DNA from: Alteromonas halophila
GTDB taxonomy: Bacteria; Pseudomonadota; Gammaproteobacteria; Enterobacterales; Alteromonadaceae
Assembly: GCF_014651815.1 (NCBI RefSeq)
Contig: NZ_BMXP01000007.1
Span: 62,001-126,000 of the forward strand
DNA length: 64,000 nt
Direction of reading: 5' to 3'
Translations under genes and position numbers: made by a program
Shown: positions 29,634-37,711 of the stretch, one piece after another
Numbering within the stretch: position 1 is the stretch's first letter
Layout: every line of letters begins with the position of its first letter
Notes under the pieces: generated by a model
Told to the model about the DNA's origin: nothing
Database searches by the model: none
The model's input: the letters and a program-made list of their open reading frames with translations, nothing else

Positions 29634-29966
29634 TTAAGCCAGCGTGTCGATTATCGTACCCACGGTATCAAACGCGGTATCCAGCACTTTGGCTGATGCC
29701 TGGGCATTAATGCTGTTATTTTGCAGAGATAAAATATCAGACGTCAGATTGTTTGCCGGTTGTGGCAGCATTTCTCTGACGTTCTCAAGGTTACGCTGGG
29801 ACGCACTGGCCAGCACACCCTCTGGCCCGTTTTCAGCCATGTTTTGCTGCGCGCTCCGCAACGCAATATTCTGCGAAGCCTGGGTGATCCCCTGACTTGC
29901 GTTTTGCAGGCCAACATAACCCGACACGATCGCCGAGTTGATACTGTTATCCACAAAGCTGGACAT
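29634..29966 (-). CDS. Small protein resembling flagellar rod/hook ends
   Basis: The predicted protein has 110 residues and no signal. The N-terminal GYVGLQNASQGITQASQNIA resembles the start of rod and hook proteins, and the C-terminal INAQASAKVLDTAFDTVGTI resembles their end (the AQ..Y.AN.KV..T pattern), with almost nothing between. I infer a reduced axial-type helical-bundle protein. It is transcribed just ahead of the SprA-like protease, which may process it or be guided by it; this is not shown. Confidence 0.7.
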   Translation of the reverse strand: MSSFVDNSINSAIVSGYVGLQNASQGITQASQNIALRSAQQNMAENGPEGVLASASQRNLENVREMLPQPANNLTSDILSLQNNSINAQASAKVLDTAFDTVGTIIDTLA

Positions 29967-30086
29967 ACTACTACCCTAATTTATCTCATACCTCGCGGTT
30001 AATTATTAACCATATCAGGTAAAAGATAAAGGCCTGAGCGAAATGACGTGCAGCGGCAGCAGACTGCGGCACACTTATTTGGCCCT

Positions 30087-30893
30087 TCAGGCCAGCGTTT
30101 TCTGATCAAGTGACGCTGCGAAGTTCAGAATAATGTTCGCTGTTTGCTGGGGGTGAGACATAAACGGTGCGTGGGATGCGTGCGGAAGAACCACGGTGTC
30201 AGACTGCGGATGTAACTCACAGATGCGGTCAATTCCACTGCTTGGCACCAGCGTATCACGACGGCCATATATTCTCAGCGACGGGCGCTGAATCCGGCCA
30301 ATTCGTTCGCGCATATCAGCATCGCCAAGTATACCAAGACCGCCGTGCAGCGCCGCCTCAGCTGGTGCCGGGTAATCGGTTATTTGCTGTCTGATTCGTT
30401 TAATATCATGACGGGCGGAGTCACTGCCCATGGCCTGAATCGCCAGAAAGCGGTCGATAGTCTTTTGATAATCGTCTTTAAGCTGCGACTTAAACTCATC
30501 GAGTAAGGCGGGATCAATGCCCGGCCAGCCTGGTCCAGCAACAAATTTGGGACTCGACGCCAATGTTACCACGCCCCGCAACTCTGTTTCCTCCAGCGCC
30601 AGCGACTGTGCCACCAGGCCACCAAGTGACCAGCCAGCGATAATAGCGTGCGCGGGCAAATGTGCAGCGATCATCGCAGTCAGCGATGCAAGATCATAGC
30701 GTGCAGGCAACACGGTGGCATTTTCGCCAAACCCGGGTAAATCAATTGTGGTGACCCTGAAATGCGAGCTGAGGAAAGGGATAAAGGAGGAAAATGCACC
30801 GCTGTTCATGCCCCAGCCATGCAATAAAACCAGATCGTTTCCTGTTCCAACCGTACGGCTGACAAGACGTTGAGAGTTCTGCGACGCTATCAC
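30087..30893 (-). CDS. bioH: Pimeloyl-ACP methyl ester esterase BioH
   Basis: Alpha/beta hydrolase that frees pimeloyl-ACP from its methyl ester in biotin synthesis. It has 268 residues from a GTG at 30893, which lies six bases after AGGAG; the ATG at 30899 abuts that site and is less likely. Motifs are LVLLHGWGMNSGAF, nucleophile GWSLGG, GRRDTLVP (Asp) and PHASHAPF (His). It is divergent from comF, as often seen in gammaproteobacteria. Confidence 0.92.
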   Translation of the reverse strand: MIASQNSQRLVSRTVGTGNDLVLLHGWGMNSGAFSSFIPFLSSHFRVTTIDLPGFGENATVLPARYDLASLTAMIAAHLPAHAIIAGWSLGGLVAQSLALEETELRGVVTLASSPKFVAGPGWPGIDPALLDEFKSQLKDDYQKTIDRFLAIQAMGSDSARHDIKRIRQQITDYPAPAEAALHGGLGILGDADMRERIGRIQRPSLRIYGRRDTLVPSSGIDRICELHPQSDTVVLPHASHAPFMSHPQQTANIILNFAASLDQKTLA

Positions 30894-30918
30894 AAGCATC
30901 TCCTGTTCACGGATTTTT

Positions 30919-31710
30919 ATGAGTGTATCACGACCCAATTACGCACCACACCCCATTTGTCTGGCGGCAGCGCAGTGCACTCGGTGGCTTCAGCGCTGCC
31001 TGCCTAATCTTGCCTGTCTGCTTTGTGGCGAACCCAGCCGGACACCGGTATGCTCGTATTGTGAAAGCGACAGCGCATTCTACGATAAGGACGCCTTACC
31101 GATAAACCTGTTGCTGCGCCCGGCTGTTGCTTCGCATATCCGTCATGCTCACTATCGCTACCTGTATGCCTGTGGCAATTACCAGTGGCCATTCACGACG
31201 CTCGTTCACACCCTGAAATTTAAACGCAAACCTGTTGCCGCCACAATTTTAGCTGACTGGTTTATTACGCATGTGCTCAGGCACAGGGATCGCCCCGCGC
31301 CTCAATGTATTTTGCCGGTGCCTCTGCATTTCAGACGACTGCAGCAGCGCCTGTATAATCAGTCCGCAGAAATCGCATACCCTATAGGCAGGAACATGGC
31401 CGTGCCCGTCATCGAAAGCTGGGCGAGGCGTTGCGGCAAAGGTGCACAGCATACCCGAAACCGTCACGAGCGGTTGCTCGCGGCCCGCGATGCATTTGTA
31501 CTGTCAAACGCGTGTCTCGATAGCGTCCTTGAGAAGGGGGCGGCCGGTCAGTGTGTTGCTATTGTTGATGATGTGCTCACCACCGGGGTGACTGTGGATG
31601 TATTAGCCGCTAAGCTCAGACAGCGTTACCCCTGGCTTGCGATAGAGGTCTGGGTGATGGCAGTGACACCGGCGCCAGGACAGCGCCGGTTGTCGTTAGA
31701 GAAAGTATGA
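30919..31710 (+). CDS. comF: ComF-family phosphoribosyltransferase-like protein
   Basis: Protein of 263 residues linked to DNA uptake and transformation in other bacteria. The N-terminal zinc finger is CLLCGEPSRTPVCSYC. The type I PRTase domain has LVHTLKFKRK, ILPVPLH, RLYNQSAEIA and the PRPP loop VAIVDDVLTTGVT. The N-terminal start at 30919 lies in the bioH promoter region; a weak ACGGA precedes it. It converges on the M14 peptidase gene with 4 bp between the stops. Confidence 0.92.
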   Translation: MSVSRPNYAPHPICLAAAQCTRWLQRCLPNLACLLCGEPSRTPVCSYCESDSAFYDKDALPINLLLRPAVASHIRHAHYRYLYACGNYQWPFTTLVHTLKFKRKPVAATILADWFITHVLRHRDRPAPQCILPVPLHFRRLQQRLYNQSAEIAYPIGRNMAVPVIESWARRCGKGAQHTRNRHERLLAARDAFVLSNACLDSVLEKGAAGQCVAIVDDVLTTGVTVDVLAAKLRQRYPWLAIEVWVMAVTPAPGQRRLSLEKV

Positions 31711-31714
31711 AAGA

Positions 31715-34327
31715 TTACTTAAGCAGGGCAGACTGATAAATGGCGTTTGCCATCAGTTTGCTGGTGCCATACCAGTAACCACGGAACTGGGTGTTATCGA
31801 CAAAGCCAATCACCACTCCCCGTTTCTGACGTTCGGCAATGACTGCTGTTGTGTCACCAATCAGCTTCTGCATCTCGCTGGCACTGTAACCTGCCATTAG
31901 TGGCGACGGTGTGTAACGGGCTACGGTCGTAAACGGTGAGTTATCACTTTCCACCACCATGTTGCTGGTTTTAAACATGGGCAGCGTATCGCCCTGATAG
32001 CCATAAAACAGCGGATGTGAGGTATCAATGCTGGCATTATACACCGAGCCTGCGACCAGTTTACGTGCATACAAATCATCACGGTCACCGTAGCGCATGG
32101 CAGACGTATCAAAAGCCTCGTCGATGGTATCGTCAGACACAATATCAATATCCAGCCACTGCTTGTCAGCGAACAACTCAAGCGCTGACTTCTGACCGAT
32201 CAGCACGCCACCTTCATTGACCCAGCTGTCCATCATATCGGTTACCATCTCACTAAGCTTTGAATAATCGCCGCTGCTCATAATGATATGCGTGTAATCG
32301 CCAAGCGTTACCCGTTCCAGCCGGTGCTGCTCGACCAGTGTCGCCGGCAGTCCTACCCGGGTATCCAGATAGTGCCAGATTTCACCCATTTCATACTCAC
32401 TGGTGCCTTCGCCACCAACCAGCAACACTTTAGGCAGTGTAACGGGCACCATATTGCGACTGCCCAGATCAATCCCGCGCGAGGTCATACCGGTTTGCAG
32501 TGCCAGCACCGGAATATTCAGCGCCTGCGACTGCTCACTGAGGATGTCAGCCAGGTTATCTGGCTGTGACAGGCCAGTTGGGATCACAATACTACCGGCC
32601 GCGAAGTCGCGTTCTTTACCACTGGACAACATGCCGGTAAAGGCTTTACCCGCACTGCGCAGGGTCACGTCGTTTTCCAGTAACGCCTGTACCATGGCCG
32701 GTGCATAGTAATCCTGCCAGTCAATCACATAGGCATACGCATCGGCCGGCACGGTGCCGGTGTCAGGCTTACGTAACGTAGCGTTAGCAGCGGTATTGAT
32801 ACTGCGCGCTTTACGCGCACTGACGGCCTGATATTCCAGATTAAAAGCCATGGCCAGATTCCACGTCGACACATCGTAGAAGGTATTGTTTTCAAAGTTT
32901 TGCTGCGTGGAGAACAGCGATTTAACGAGTCGGTACTGAGGCTGGTCAACAGGAATATAAATCCCGTTATTGGCGGTAACGTTCAAGCCGCCCACATCTG
33001 TGTCTTTGTTAACCACGTCGTAGTCGATACTATGCTGATCGAGCAGGTTTAGCATCTCGTTAAAGCGACCATGATCATCCGGGCGCGCAAGCAGGTAACC
33101 GGCGATATCATCCTCTTCGGCCAGCGCCTTGGTGTCTTTTACAAACTGGCGCTGATAGCCAAGTATGGCCGGCTTGTTCGCCAGCGCCCCGGCAAAGGTG
33201 CTAAGGCTGGTCGTTACCTGATTCTGAATGGTGTCAGCAAATGCCAGCGGCCCATTGATTGAATCCTGCAGATGACCCCGGCTGCTGGCCTGCTCAAACA
33301 GGATCCCGATACTGCCGTGCACATCCGGGTAGGTTGAGCCCTTACCTACATAAAAGTCATCAAAGTCCTCTTCTGAGAAATACAATTCACCTTCATCGTC
33401 CAGCGCCTTAGCGTGGTATTCCGCCAGTGCCTCGGTAAGGGTTACGTTGCCATCCGGAGTGATAGGGTTTTTGCGTGAGCGCACACCCGGCTGAAAGAAA
33501 TACGTCGAGTTAGTGCCCATTTCATGAAAGTCGGTCAGTACGTGCGGACGCCACTGCTGAAATTTTTTGATGCGCGCCTGCGATTCTGGGTGCGTCAGTA
33601 ACAGCCAGTCACGGTTTAAGTCGAACCAGTAGTGGTTGGTACGGCCTGACGGCCAGCCTTCTTCGTGCTCGCGGGTCTCAGGATCGGCCACCAGCTGTTT
33701 GCCTTTATGCATATTTGCCCACTGCGCAAACCGCGACAAACCATCAGGGTTAAATGACGGGTCCAGTAACACAACATTGTTACCCAGCAGTGCATCAATG
33801 GCCTCGCCCTGACCAGCCGCAAGGTAATAGGCCACCAGCATCGACGCATTGGCACCCGAGGGCTCATTACCATGAATGCTGTAGCCCATATAAAAAATAA
33901 GCGGGGCGTTGCTATCGACCTCAGCGCCTTTTTGATAGGCCGCAATATGCTGCTCGCGAATACTATCCAGTTTACTGCGGTTATCCGGTGCGGTGATCGT
34001 CAGCAGCAGAAGCGGCCGGTTCTCGTGAGTCCGGCCGGTTTCCTCAATAGTAATGCGATCAGACGCGTCTGCCAGGGTGTACATGTAACTGACCAGCTGG
34101 TCGTGTCGCACATGCCACTCACCCACATTAGCGCCCAGCACAGATTCAGGGGTGGGAATGGCAGGATCGTAGCTGACATTATCTGGCAGATACGCCTTAG
34201 CAGGCTGTCCACCAGTATCAACGCTGACGCCTGACGCCACACTGACACTGGCAAAACAAATGAGGAGAGACGCAAGGGCGAGCCGACATATCTGTCGGCA
34301 GGCACCTGGGAATACATGTGAGTTCAT
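31715..34327 (-). CDS. Secreted M14-family zinc carboxypeptidase-like protein
   Basis: Exported protein of 870 residues. The signal peptide ends near SVASG (about residue 33). The M14 domain has the HxxE zinc pair H152/E155 in YSIHGNEPSGAN, DLNRDW, the HE-containing LTDFHEMGTNSTYFFQPG and GILFEQASSRG, which should carry the catalytic Glu. A C-terminal half of about 400 residues, including PKVLLVGGEGTSEYEMGEIW, resembles a glutamine-amidotransferase-like (ThuA-type) fold. AGGA lies upstream of the ATG. Likely a periplasmic or secreted peptidase; its substrate is unknown. Confidence 0.88.
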   Translation of the reverse strand: MNSHVFPGACRQICRLALASLLICFASVSVASGVSVDTGGQPAKAYLPDNVSYDPAIPTPESVLGANVGEWHVRHDQLVSYMYTLADASDRITIEETGRTHENRPLLLLTITAPDNRSKLDSIREQHIAAYQKGAEVDSNAPLIFYMGYSIHGNEPSGANASMLVAYYLAAGQGEAIDALLGNNVVLLDPSFNPDGLSRFAQWANMHKGKQLVADPETREHEEGWPSGRTNHYWFDLNRDWLLLTHPESQARIKKFQQWRPHVLTDFHEMGTNSTYFFQPGVRSRKNPITPDGNVTLTEALAEYHAKALDDEGELYFSEEDFDDFYVGKGSTYPDVHGSIGILFEQASSRGHLQDSINGPLAFADTIQNQVTTSLSTFAGALANKPAILGYQRQFVKDTKALAEEDDIAGYLLARPDDHGRFNEMLNLLDQHSIDYDVVNKDTDVGGLNVTANNGIYIPVDQPQYRLVKSLFSTQQNFENNTFYDVSTWNLAMAFNLEYQAVSARKARSINTAANATLRKPDTGTVPADAYAYVIDWQDYYAPAMVQALLENDVTLRSAGKAFTGMLSSGKERDFAAGSIVIPTGLSQPDNLADILSEQSQALNIPVLALQTGMTSRGIDLGSRNMVPVTLPKVLLVGGEGTSEYEMGEIWHYLDTRVGLPATLVEQHRLERVTLGDYTHIIMSSGDYSKLSEMVTDMMDSWVNEGGVLIGQKSALELFADKQWLDIDIVSDDTIDEAFDTSAMRYGDRDDLYARKLVAGSVYNASIDTSHPLFYGYQGDTLPMFKTSNMVVESDNSPFTTVARYTPSPLMAGYSASEMQKLIGDTTAVIAERQKRGVVIGFVDNTQFRGYWYGTSKLMANAIYQSALLK

Positions 34328-34381
34328 AAAATTCCTGTCTTTTCTTATTGTGCCAAACGATTCCTGAGTAAATTTCCTGCA

Positions 34382-34406
34382 ATACTTGACTGCTTTACTC
34401 AGGTAA
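34382..34406 (+). promoter_or_regulatory. IscR type 1-like binding site upstream of nfuA
   Basis: The 25-bp region begins ATACTTGACT and ends TTTACTCAGGTAA, close to the type 1 site bound by [2Fe-2S]-IscR in E. coli (ATAnTTGACTnnTTTACTCnGGTAT, from memory). It lies 45 bp before the nfuA ATG, and a TATCAT element at 34413-34418 may be the -10. Repression when Fe-S clusters are plentiful is the expected effect. Confidence 0.65.
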
Positions 34407-34450
34407 ATTTGTTATCATAGTCCCAAATTCGCAATTTGTAGGACTTGTTG

Positions 34451-35029
34451 ATGATCACTATATCAGAAGAAGCACAAGCTCACTTTGTAAAGTTGCTGGA
34501 TAAACAAGAGTCTGGCACAAATATTCGGGTATTCGTCGTAAATCCCGGTACGTCATCAGCCGAGTGCGGCGTATCGTACTGTCCGCCTGATGCCGTGGAA
34601 GAAAACGATACCCGTCTAAACTTCAACGGCTTCGACGCGGTTGTAGATGACGAGAGTGCGCCTTTTCTGGAAGAAGCAGAAATTGATTTTGTCACCGACC
34701 AGATGGGCTCGCAGCTCACCCTGAAAGCGCCGAATGCCAAAGCGCGTAAAGTGGCCGATGACGCCCCGCTGGTAGAGCGCGTGAATTACCTGATTCAGTC
34801 AGAGATTAATCCACAGCTGGCCAGTCACGGTGGACAAGTAATGCTGACCGAAATTACCGAAGATGGCTATGCAGTGCTGCAGTTTGGCGGCGGTTGCAAC
34901 GGCTGTTCAATGGTGGATGTGACGCTGAAAAACGGCATTGAAAAACAAATGCTTGAGCAGTTTGCCGGTGAACTTAACGGCGTACGAGATGCCACCGAAC
35001 ACGAGGCTGGCGAGCACTCGTACTACTAA
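34451..35029 (+). CDS. nfuA: Fe/S biogenesis protein NfuA
   Basis: Carrier that delivers [4Fe-4S] clusters to target proteins, especially under iron limitation or oxidative stress. It has 192 residues. An A-type-like N-terminal domain ([16 protein letters not shown]) is followed by the Nfu domain with [17 protein letters not shown]149 and C152 bind the cluster. It ends EAGEHSYY. The ATG at 34451 is seven bases after AGGA; two TTG codons just upstream are unlikely starts. Confidence 0.97.
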   Translation: MITISEEAQAHFVKLLDKQESGTNIRVFVVNPGTSSAECGVSYCPPDAVEENDTRLNFNGFDAVVDDESAPFLEEAEIDFVTDQMGSQLTLKAPNAKARKVADDAPLVERVNYLIQSEINPQLASHGGQVMLTEITEDGYAVLQFGGGCNGCSMVDVTLKNGIEKQMLEQFAGELNGVRDATEHEAGEHSYY

Positions 35030-35032
35030 GTC

Positions 35033-35254
35033 ATGGCCGACCTCTACATCAGCTGGCGCCGCTTTAAACGGGGACTTGCCCTGTTTATTTGCGGCGTTGG
35101 CCTGTTACTCACTGTTGGCCACCTTGCAGCAGTGTATTACCTGTCTCTCGCTATTTTACTGACTGGCTTTGCCATCGCTATGTGGGGCTATGCCGGGATC
35201 TTCCTAAGCCGCTTTGCCGGTTTGAAGAACAACCGCTTTAACTCAAAGAAATAG
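35033..35254 (+). CDS. Small two-helix membrane protein
   Basis: The predicted protein has 73 residues and begins 3 nt after the nfuA stop, so it is probably read from the nfuA transcript. It has two membrane segments (about 14-34, LALFICGVGLLLTVGHLAAV; about 36-58, YLSLAILLTGFAIAMWGYAG) with basic ends. The family is not recognised. It has no Cys pair, so a direct cluster role is not indicated. Confidence 0.65.
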   Translation: MADLYISWRRFKRGLALFICGVGLLLTVGHLAAVYYLSLAILLTGFAIAMWGYAGIFLSRFAGLKNNRFNSKK

Positions 35255-35305
35255 GCTGCACACCCGCTGGTATTGTTGATACCGCGTCACTGACATGGAC
35301 GACAT

Positions 35306-35653
35306 CTATTCATCGACAATCATCTGAAAGCCCCCAAAGATCATACGGCTGCCATCAAACGGCATACAAAAATCATTTAGCCGTTCGTCTTTCATTACAT
35401 TCTCCCAGCCTTTATCCCGCATGGCCTTCGAAGGCCAGACGATCAAAGAAAACACGACAGTCTCGTTTTGCTCACATTTCACCGCCATAGGCAGAGACGT
35501 TACCTTGCCTTCAGGTACATCATCGCCCCAGCTTTCAACAACACGAAGGGCACCGTACTGTTTAAAAATGGCCGCAGCTGCTTTCGCGTGTTCAATATAT
35601 TTGTCTTTATTGTCTGTCGGAACCGCGACAACGCTTGCATCAATATAGTCCAT
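35306..35653 (-). CDS. DUF1428 family protein
   Basis: Conserved protein of 115 residues with a ferredoxin-like fold. MDYIDASVVAVPTDNKDKY, GALRVVESWGDDVPEGKVTS, VVFSLIVWPSKAMRDKGWE and FDGSRMIFGGFQMI are the DUF1428 signature blocks. The function is unknown. GAGG precedes the ATG. It stands alone, convergent with the nfuA operon. Confidence 0.9.
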   Translation of the reverse strand: MDYIDASVVAVPTDNKDKYIEHAKAAAAIFKQYGALRVVESWGDDVPEGKVTSLPMAVKCEQNETVVFSLIVWPSKAMRDKGWENVMKDERLNDFCMPFDGSRMIFGGFQMIVDE

Positions 35654-35738
35654 GATGGCCTCGCTTAGTGGTTGGTGACTGCGCAGTCAGTCAGTGAAAA
35701 ATACAGTAAGGAACGTGCCAACAGGTCTGTCGCTGCCC

Positions 35739-35769
35739 AGTGATGACAGGCTTGTTCGCATCTTCCTTA
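35739..35769. repeat. Degenerate piece of the dispersed repeat
   Basis: About 31 bp match the final third of the repeats at 18379-18474 and 39084-39180 (AGTGATG, CTTGTT, GCATCTTCC, then TA). The conserved central block is missing. It lies between the DUF1428 and JmjC genes and does not carry a stop codon. Confidence 0.5.
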
Positions 35770-35870
35770 AGTGTAGGCTAAACACGCGCATCTGTGATCA
35801 TCAGTACAGGCGGGCTGAGCCTGAAACGTCATGGGGTTTTCCATAACCAGGTGTGACCAGGCAGGCTTGC

Positions 35871-36887
35871 TCAGAGTTGTGAGCCAAGCCAGCGATGAAT
35901 CAATCGATGCGTTGTCTGGCCGGGATCATCAAGGATCCCTCTGCTGGCTTTTGGAATGTGAGCAAATTTGGTGTCGTTGTTACTATTGTTATTCATATAG
36001 TAGCTGAGCATCGCCACCCATGCGTCGCGTTCACTGTCCGGCATACTATTGAGCGACTGTAAGGTGTGCATTAGCATGGGAAAGGGCAGCATACTGCTCA
36101 GGTAGCGATTGCTCCACCAGTAGTTAACCAGCACATTAAACGGTGACAGCGATTCCACCGCGTGCCACCAGGGCGTGGGAATATAAATAGCATCACCGGG
36201 TTCCAGCTCAGCCGACAGGCCATGCCGGAAGGCTTCTTCATAACGGGGAAAGCGCGCTAAATCAGGTTCATTGATATCCACCAGACTGATCGGCTGGCCG
36301 GCCGGTGTATATTCCAGCTGGCCCACGTACAGATTTTCTATCTGCCCGGGCGGAAAAAGTGTAAAGCGACGCCGTCCCGCGACGACCACCGCAATGTTAT
36401 GGGCCTCATCGAAGTGTGGTGCGACACGTAATGCATTGCCAATCCAGATATGCGGCGGTATTTGCGGCACCAGCGGATTATCAATGCTTTTCAGCAGCGC
36501 AGGAAAATGCGTTTTTACATCGGTGCTCTGAATGCACGATGGGCGTGTCTGGTCAGGCGACAGCATGGCCGAAATGGCAGTACTGATATCAGTATTGTCG
36601 ACCGAAAAATTCATGCCCCGCATATCATCGGAATAAAACATCCTGCCATGCTCGGGCAGGGTAATATGTTTGACACCTTGCTGGCTGTTTTCGTTTTTCA
36701 GGTAGTCTGCCACCATTAACGCCGACTGCTTTGCTTCTGCAACCACCGGCCAGTGCTGCGCATAGCCCTTCAGCACGGCGGGCTTGTAGGCAGGCTCAAT
36801 CTCACGTACAAACACGTCCGGCGTGACGTTATGATACTCGGCTGGTTCGGGCAACGCCGACGGATGGAGGGAGTGCTGTGATGCCAT
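35871..36887 (-). CDS. Cupin-like JmjC-domain oxygenase
   Basis: Probable Fe(II)/2-oxoglutarate oxygenase of the cupin_8/JmjC type, 338 residues, cytoplasmic. The iron triad is visible: H and D in APHFDEAHNIAVVV and the distal H in PTPWWHAVESL. RRFTLFPPGQIENLY and LEPGDAIYIPTPWW are usual for bacterial members. The substrate is unknown; many relatives hydroxylate proteins. It has no obvious partner gene. Confidence 0.87.
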   Translation of the reverse strand: MASQHSLHPSALPEPAEYHNVTPDVFVREIEPAYKPAVLKGYAQHWPVVAEAKQSALMVADYLKNENSQQGVKHITLPEHGRMFYSDDMRGMNFSVDNTDISTAISAMLSPDQTRPSCIQSTDVKTHFPALLKSIDNPLVPQIPPHIWIGNALRVAPHFDEAHNIAVVVAGRRRFTLFPPGQIENLYVGQLEYTPAGQPISLVDINEPDLARFPRYEEAFRHGLSAELEPGDAIYIPTPWWHAVESLSPFNVLVNYWWSNRYLSSMLPFPMLMHTLQSLNSMPDSERDAWVAMLSYYMNNNSNNDTKFAHIPKASRGILDDPGQTTHRLIHRWLGSQL

Positions 36888-36949
36888 AGGTTGTATACTG
36901 ACTCGTCTGCTGTTTGCTCAGGCTAGCATCACCGACTACTTTGCAACAA

Positions 36950-36972
36950 GCCTGTTTACCCGCACAACAGGC
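36950..36972 (-). terminator. Hairpin after the DUF502 gene
   Basis: A 7-bp perfect stem GCCTGTT / AACAGGC with a 9-base loop lies 16 bp past the stop of the DUF502 gene on its strand, followed by a weak TTGTTG. It may end that transcript before the JmjC gene. Confidence 0.45.
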
Positions 36973-36987
36973 GCGCGGGCAATGCGG

Positions 36988-37560
36988 CTACCGCTGCTTA
37001 TTGATCGAGTTGCCGCCGGTCACGGCAATACGCATTGCGGTTTCAACATCTATATCCAGGCGCTGTAATTTCTCTTCACCCAGATACAGCGTGTAACCGC
37101 CAATCTGGTAGCTCATGGGGATGTAGACCGCTACCTTTTTCCCTTCCGGAAACAACAAACTGGTGGCGTTCTCGCCAGTGATAAAACCCACCACAAAGGT
37201 GTCAGGCATAACTTCAGCCAGAACCGCCCGCTGTTGCTGCTGTTCCTTTGACGCCTTAAACAGTTCGGCGGCATCGTTTAGGGCGCCGTACACTGTTTTT
37301 ATCAGCGGCAGCCGTTCAATATAAAACTGCAGCTTTTTCAGTAAGGCATCAACCAGGTAAGCGTTGACCGCAATCCCCGTAACGGCCAGCAGCATAATGG
37401 TGGTAATAATGCCCAGACCAGGAAAGTAATAATATGGCGCAAGCAGCGGCTTAACCAGCGCTTCGGTACTTAAGCCCAGCCAGATCAGCAAATACAGCGT
37501 GACAACAATCGGCAATATTGTCAGTAAGCCTTTGACCATTTTTGATACCAGCTGACTCAT
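36988..37560 (-). CDS. DUF502 family inner-membrane protein
   Basis: The predicted protein has 190 residues. There are two membrane segments (about 8-30, GLLTILPIVVTLYLLIWLG; about 50-75, GLGIITTIMLLAVTGIAVNA), then a cytoplasmic domain with ERLPLIKTVYGALNDAAELF and TGENATSLLFPEGKKVAVYI, hallmarks of DUF502. AAAGGAG precedes the ATG at 37560; longer starts are not supported. The role is unknown, perhaps membrane-related like other DUF502 proteins. Confidence 0.9.
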   Translation of the reverse strand: MSQLVSKMVKGLLTILPIVVTLYLLIWLGLSTEALVKPLLAPYYYFPGLGIITTIMLLAVTGIAVNAYLVDALLKKLQFYIERLPLIKTVYGALNDAAELFKASKEQQQQRAVLAEVMPDTFVVGFITGENATSLLFPEGKKVAVYIPMSYQIGGYTLYLGEEKLQRLDIDVETAMRIAVTGGNSINKQR

Positions 37561-37647
37561 AGTGACTCCTTTAACCATTCGTATAGTGCACATGCCTCTG
37601 CTACTCTGAAACATGCCGATCTGGCAATGAACATTCAGAAAGAAAAC

Positions 37648-37661
37648 AACAGTATACTGTT
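37648..37661. promoter_or_regulatory. 14-bp palindrome in a divergent promoter region
   Basis: AACAGTATACTGTT is a perfect palindrome 51 bp before the beta-lactamase-like gene and 88 bp before the DUF502 gene. The order ACAG-CTGT is opposite to a LexA box (CTGT-ACAG). It is a candidate operator with no known regulator. Confidence 0.4.
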
Positions 37662-37711
37662 CACACGGTATCTGCACGTTTTGTATTTACGATGATGACA
37701 AGGATGAATTG

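Noticed and set aside
37648-37661. LexA box
   Set aside because: The half-sites are in the reverse order (ACAG then CTGT), so it is not an SOS operator.
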